A program made the position numbers and the translations under genes. From IMG/VR virus record IMGVR_UViG_3300026488_000013, positions 62,001 through 126,000 of that record: a stretch of 64,000 nucleotides of DNA. One strand, 5' to 3'. The notes beneath the pieces are model-generated. The model had not been told where the DNA came from. It saw nothing but the letters and a program-made list of their open reading frames with translations, and did not search any database. Below, piece after piece: positions 62,614-64,000 of the stretch. Position 1 is the stretch's first letter, and every line of letters begins with the position of its first letter. This DNA is from a virus.

Positions 62614-63760
62614 TTATTCTCTTCTCCAGGTTTTTGTTTAAATATTTCTGAACACCGGCCTGGGCGAATTTAATCATGAATTTTGAATTCATTGTTATTG
62701 GACTTCCTATATTTTTATCGTTTAGGATAAATGTAGGAACAATATTTACACCATATGATACCGCATTAAGTTGAGGTTTTACAACCTTTCCTTGTAGTTT
62801 ATCATAATATGAATATTTGAAGTTATCCCCTTTCTCATACCAATATGCGGAGGTTTTCTTTAGTTGTTTCCGCAAACTCATATAATCATCTATAAATCCA
62901 ACCATTATACCTACTTGGTTGTCGTGTTTTTCAAATAGTGCCCCACTAAATGTTAGAACATATTTTTTCAAATATTTCTCTATAAATTCATCGATAGTTA
63001 TTTCCCTGATTTTAATCTTATTACTGGTCGGATTATCAACTACTATTACTCTAAACTTTTCCCATTCTTTATCACTTTTTATACCTAAATATAGTTTTAG
63101 GTATTCTTTATATTTTCTAATATTACCCTTCGCTACAATCCAAAAGTATATCAATTTATTTGTTTCATCATCCTTATATGACAAAAGATGTGTATAGTTT
63201 TCTAGAAATGGTATTAATCTGGTTTTTAATACAATGTAATCCTCACCGTTCATTATTCCATCTAAAGTATATTCGGCAAAAACATACATGAGTTCATCCA
63301 ATATTTTTAAAGTGAATTTTAGATTGTTTTCTATAATCTCTTTTTTCTTGTTTGGCTTATACCATTCTACAAACGATAAAATTAGTCGATTAAATGATTC
63401 TTTAAACGAATTTTTAAGATTTAAAATCTTAGATTTTAAGACCGTTTTCTTCTTAGGTTTATCTGTGTTGACAAATTCTTGCACATATTTAGAGAACTTC
63501 CTTAATGCATCGATAAGCTTATACGTTTGGGGAGGATATACTCTGGCCCGAAGAGTAGTGAAGTCTATATTAAACATTTTTACTGTAGAAGGATACATGG
63601 ATGTGTTGTGAACAAGAATATAATAATCAGATTTTGGGTCTTTGGCAAAAAATCTTTCAGTATCTTCTACAGAAATATCATATACATAATCATCCTCAAT
63701 TTCTATAATTTCTATGCTTTCAATTTCGTCAATAAACCAAACTCTTCTTCTTTCTATCAT
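62600..63760 (-). CDS. polB: intein C-fragment fused to family B DNA polymerase palm/fingers
   Basis: A 386-residue protein with its own strong ribosome binding site (AAAGGGGG, 6 bases from ATG), so a separate gene rather than a remnant. Residues 1-52 are intein; from T53 the T4-like family B polymerase continues: TSMYPSTVKMFNIDF (motif A, missing its catalytic Asp), FSGALFEKH (271-279), DDYMSLRKQLKK, and motif B KPQLNAVSYG (328-337). The protein ends 49 residues after motif B, before motif C (DTDS). The N-terminal exonuclease half with the intein N-fragment is outside the window. The active site therefore needs at least three pieces. Confidence 0.9.
   Translation of the reverse strand: MIERRRVWFIDEIESIEIIEIEDDYVYDISVEDTERFFAKDPKSDYYILVHNTSMYPSTVKMFNIDFTTLRARVYPPQTYKLIDALRKFSKYVQEFVNTDKPKKKTVLKSKILNLKNSFKESFNRLILSFVEWYKPNKKKEIIENNLKFTLKILDELMYVFAEYTLDGIMNGEDYIVLKTRLIPFLENYTHLLSYKDDETNKLIYFWIVAKGNIRKYKEYLKLYLGIKSDKEWEKFRVIVVDNPTSNKIKIREITIDEFIEKYLKKYVLTFSGALFEKHDNQVGIMVGFIDDYMSLRKQLKKTSAYWYEKGDNFKYSYYDKLQGKVVKPQLNAVSYGVNIVPTFILNDKNIGSPITMNSKFMIKFAQAGVQKYLNKNLEKRINALY
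63605..63760 (-). other. split intein C-fragment in DNA polymerase (canonical break)
   Basis: 52 residues with block F DYVYDISVEDTERFFA (24-39) and block G YYILVHN (46-52), ending in the standard His-Asn, followed by Thr53 as +1 nucleophile. The size and position of the break match canonical split inteins (C-fragment of about 35-50 residues). The insertion point lies inside motif A, between D-L (T4 DLTSLYPS numbering) and T-S. Confidence 0.92.
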
Positions 63761-63800
63761 TTGTGCCCCCTTTCTCTTTTTTTTAAAAAATGGAAATTAT

Positions 63801-64000
63801 CTATACATTAAAGCCCGGTATTTTTATTCCGAAATCATCTATTAATATATCTAATCCGCTCCATTCGTAGAAATCATAAACATTATGTCTTTTCGGAGGT
63901 GGCTGTTTATGAATTATATAAAGTGCTGCGTCAGTCATAAGACCTGCAGCATTATTTGCAATATTTATTAATTCATCCTGAACCGTTGTTGATGTTAAAA
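63801..64000 (-). CDS. hypothetical protein, 5' end outside window
   Basis: A minus-strand frame open from the right edge to a stop at 63801-63803, giving at least 65 C-terminal residues: DELINIANNAAGLMTDAALY, then IIHKQPPPKRHNV, and ending IDDFGIKIPGFNV. It ends 40 bases before the polymerase C-piece. It does not look like an intein N-fragment (no block B), so it is probably not the N-terminal half of the polymerase. No domain is recognised. It may be the gene inserted between the two polymerase halves. Confidence 0.7.
   Translation of the reverse strand, partial: LTSTTVQDELINIANNAAGLMTDAALYIIHKQPPPKRHNVYDFYEWSGLDILIDDFGIKIPGFNV

Noticed and set aside
62585-62615. Run of eight T as a slippage site joining the 386- and 236-residue frames
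   Set aside because: The TAA stop of the first frame lies before the T run, so slippage there cannot bypass it.
63801-64000. The partial right-end gene as the polymerase N-half
   Set aside because: Its C-terminal 65 residues show no intein block B and no polymerase exonuclease motif.

Overview
The window is a very AT-rich stretch of a contractile-tailed (myovirus-type) bacteriophage genome with T4-like virion architecture. It encodes a gp20-like portal, gp21-like prohead protease, gp23-like major capsid protein, tail sheath, tail tube, gp25-like baseplate wedge protein and a gpV-like spike. A two-gene spanin set (an inner-membrane coiled-coil protein followed by a lipoprotein) points to a Gram-negative host. 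Lys/Ile/Glu-rich proteins and inteins in polymerases would suit a thermophilic host, but that is only an inference. No tRNA, terminase or endolysin gene was recognised, and genes run off both ends.

Layout. 1-8100 (minus): baseplate and spike genes. 8101-8509: divergent control region. 8510-14003 (plus): dimeric dUTPase, C-terminal half of a multisubunit RNA polymerase beta subunit, a structural-like protein and a Cas4-like Fe-S nuclease. 14008-15852 (minus): lysis genes. 15905-24905 (minus): tail tube, sheath, baseplate. 24906-25493: control region. 25494-51416 (minus): capsid protein, protease-scaffold, core proteins, a large fibre/adhesin region interrupted at about 37.2-38.5 kb by an insertion-like island, portal, DnaB-like helicase, further tail proteins and a metallophosphoesterase. 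51417-51642: control element. 51643-58954 (minus): C-terminal part of RNAP beta', SNF2 helicase, primase-like protein. 58955-60052: repeat-rich control region. 60053-61683 (plus): a small protein and ribonucleotide reductase R2. 61903-64000 (minus): C-terminal pieces of a T4-like family B DNA polymerase.

The most unusual content is that two information-processing enzymes are fractured at their catalytic motifs, and each downstream piece begins with a C-terminal intein fragment. The DNA polymerase piece starts with a canonical 52-residue intein C-fragment ending VHN, followed by T-S-M-Y-P-S of motif A. The RNAP beta' piece starts with about 165-173 intein residues ending in Asp, followed by T-M-A-Q, which in beta' directly follows the catalytic NADFDGD motif. 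Neither N-terminal half is in the window. Both enzymes would therefore need protein trans-splicing to assemble their active sites. RNAP beta is also present only as its C-terminal half, without a visible intein.

Two other systems stand out. One is a family of intergenic elements (E1, four full copies; E2, four copies) placed ahead of the minus-strand gene blocks; every full E1 copy carries TATAAATA, the T4 late-promoter core. The other is an IS200/IS605-type omega-RNA-like structure lying directly behind an ImmA/IrrE-type metallopeptidase gene, with no TnpB present.
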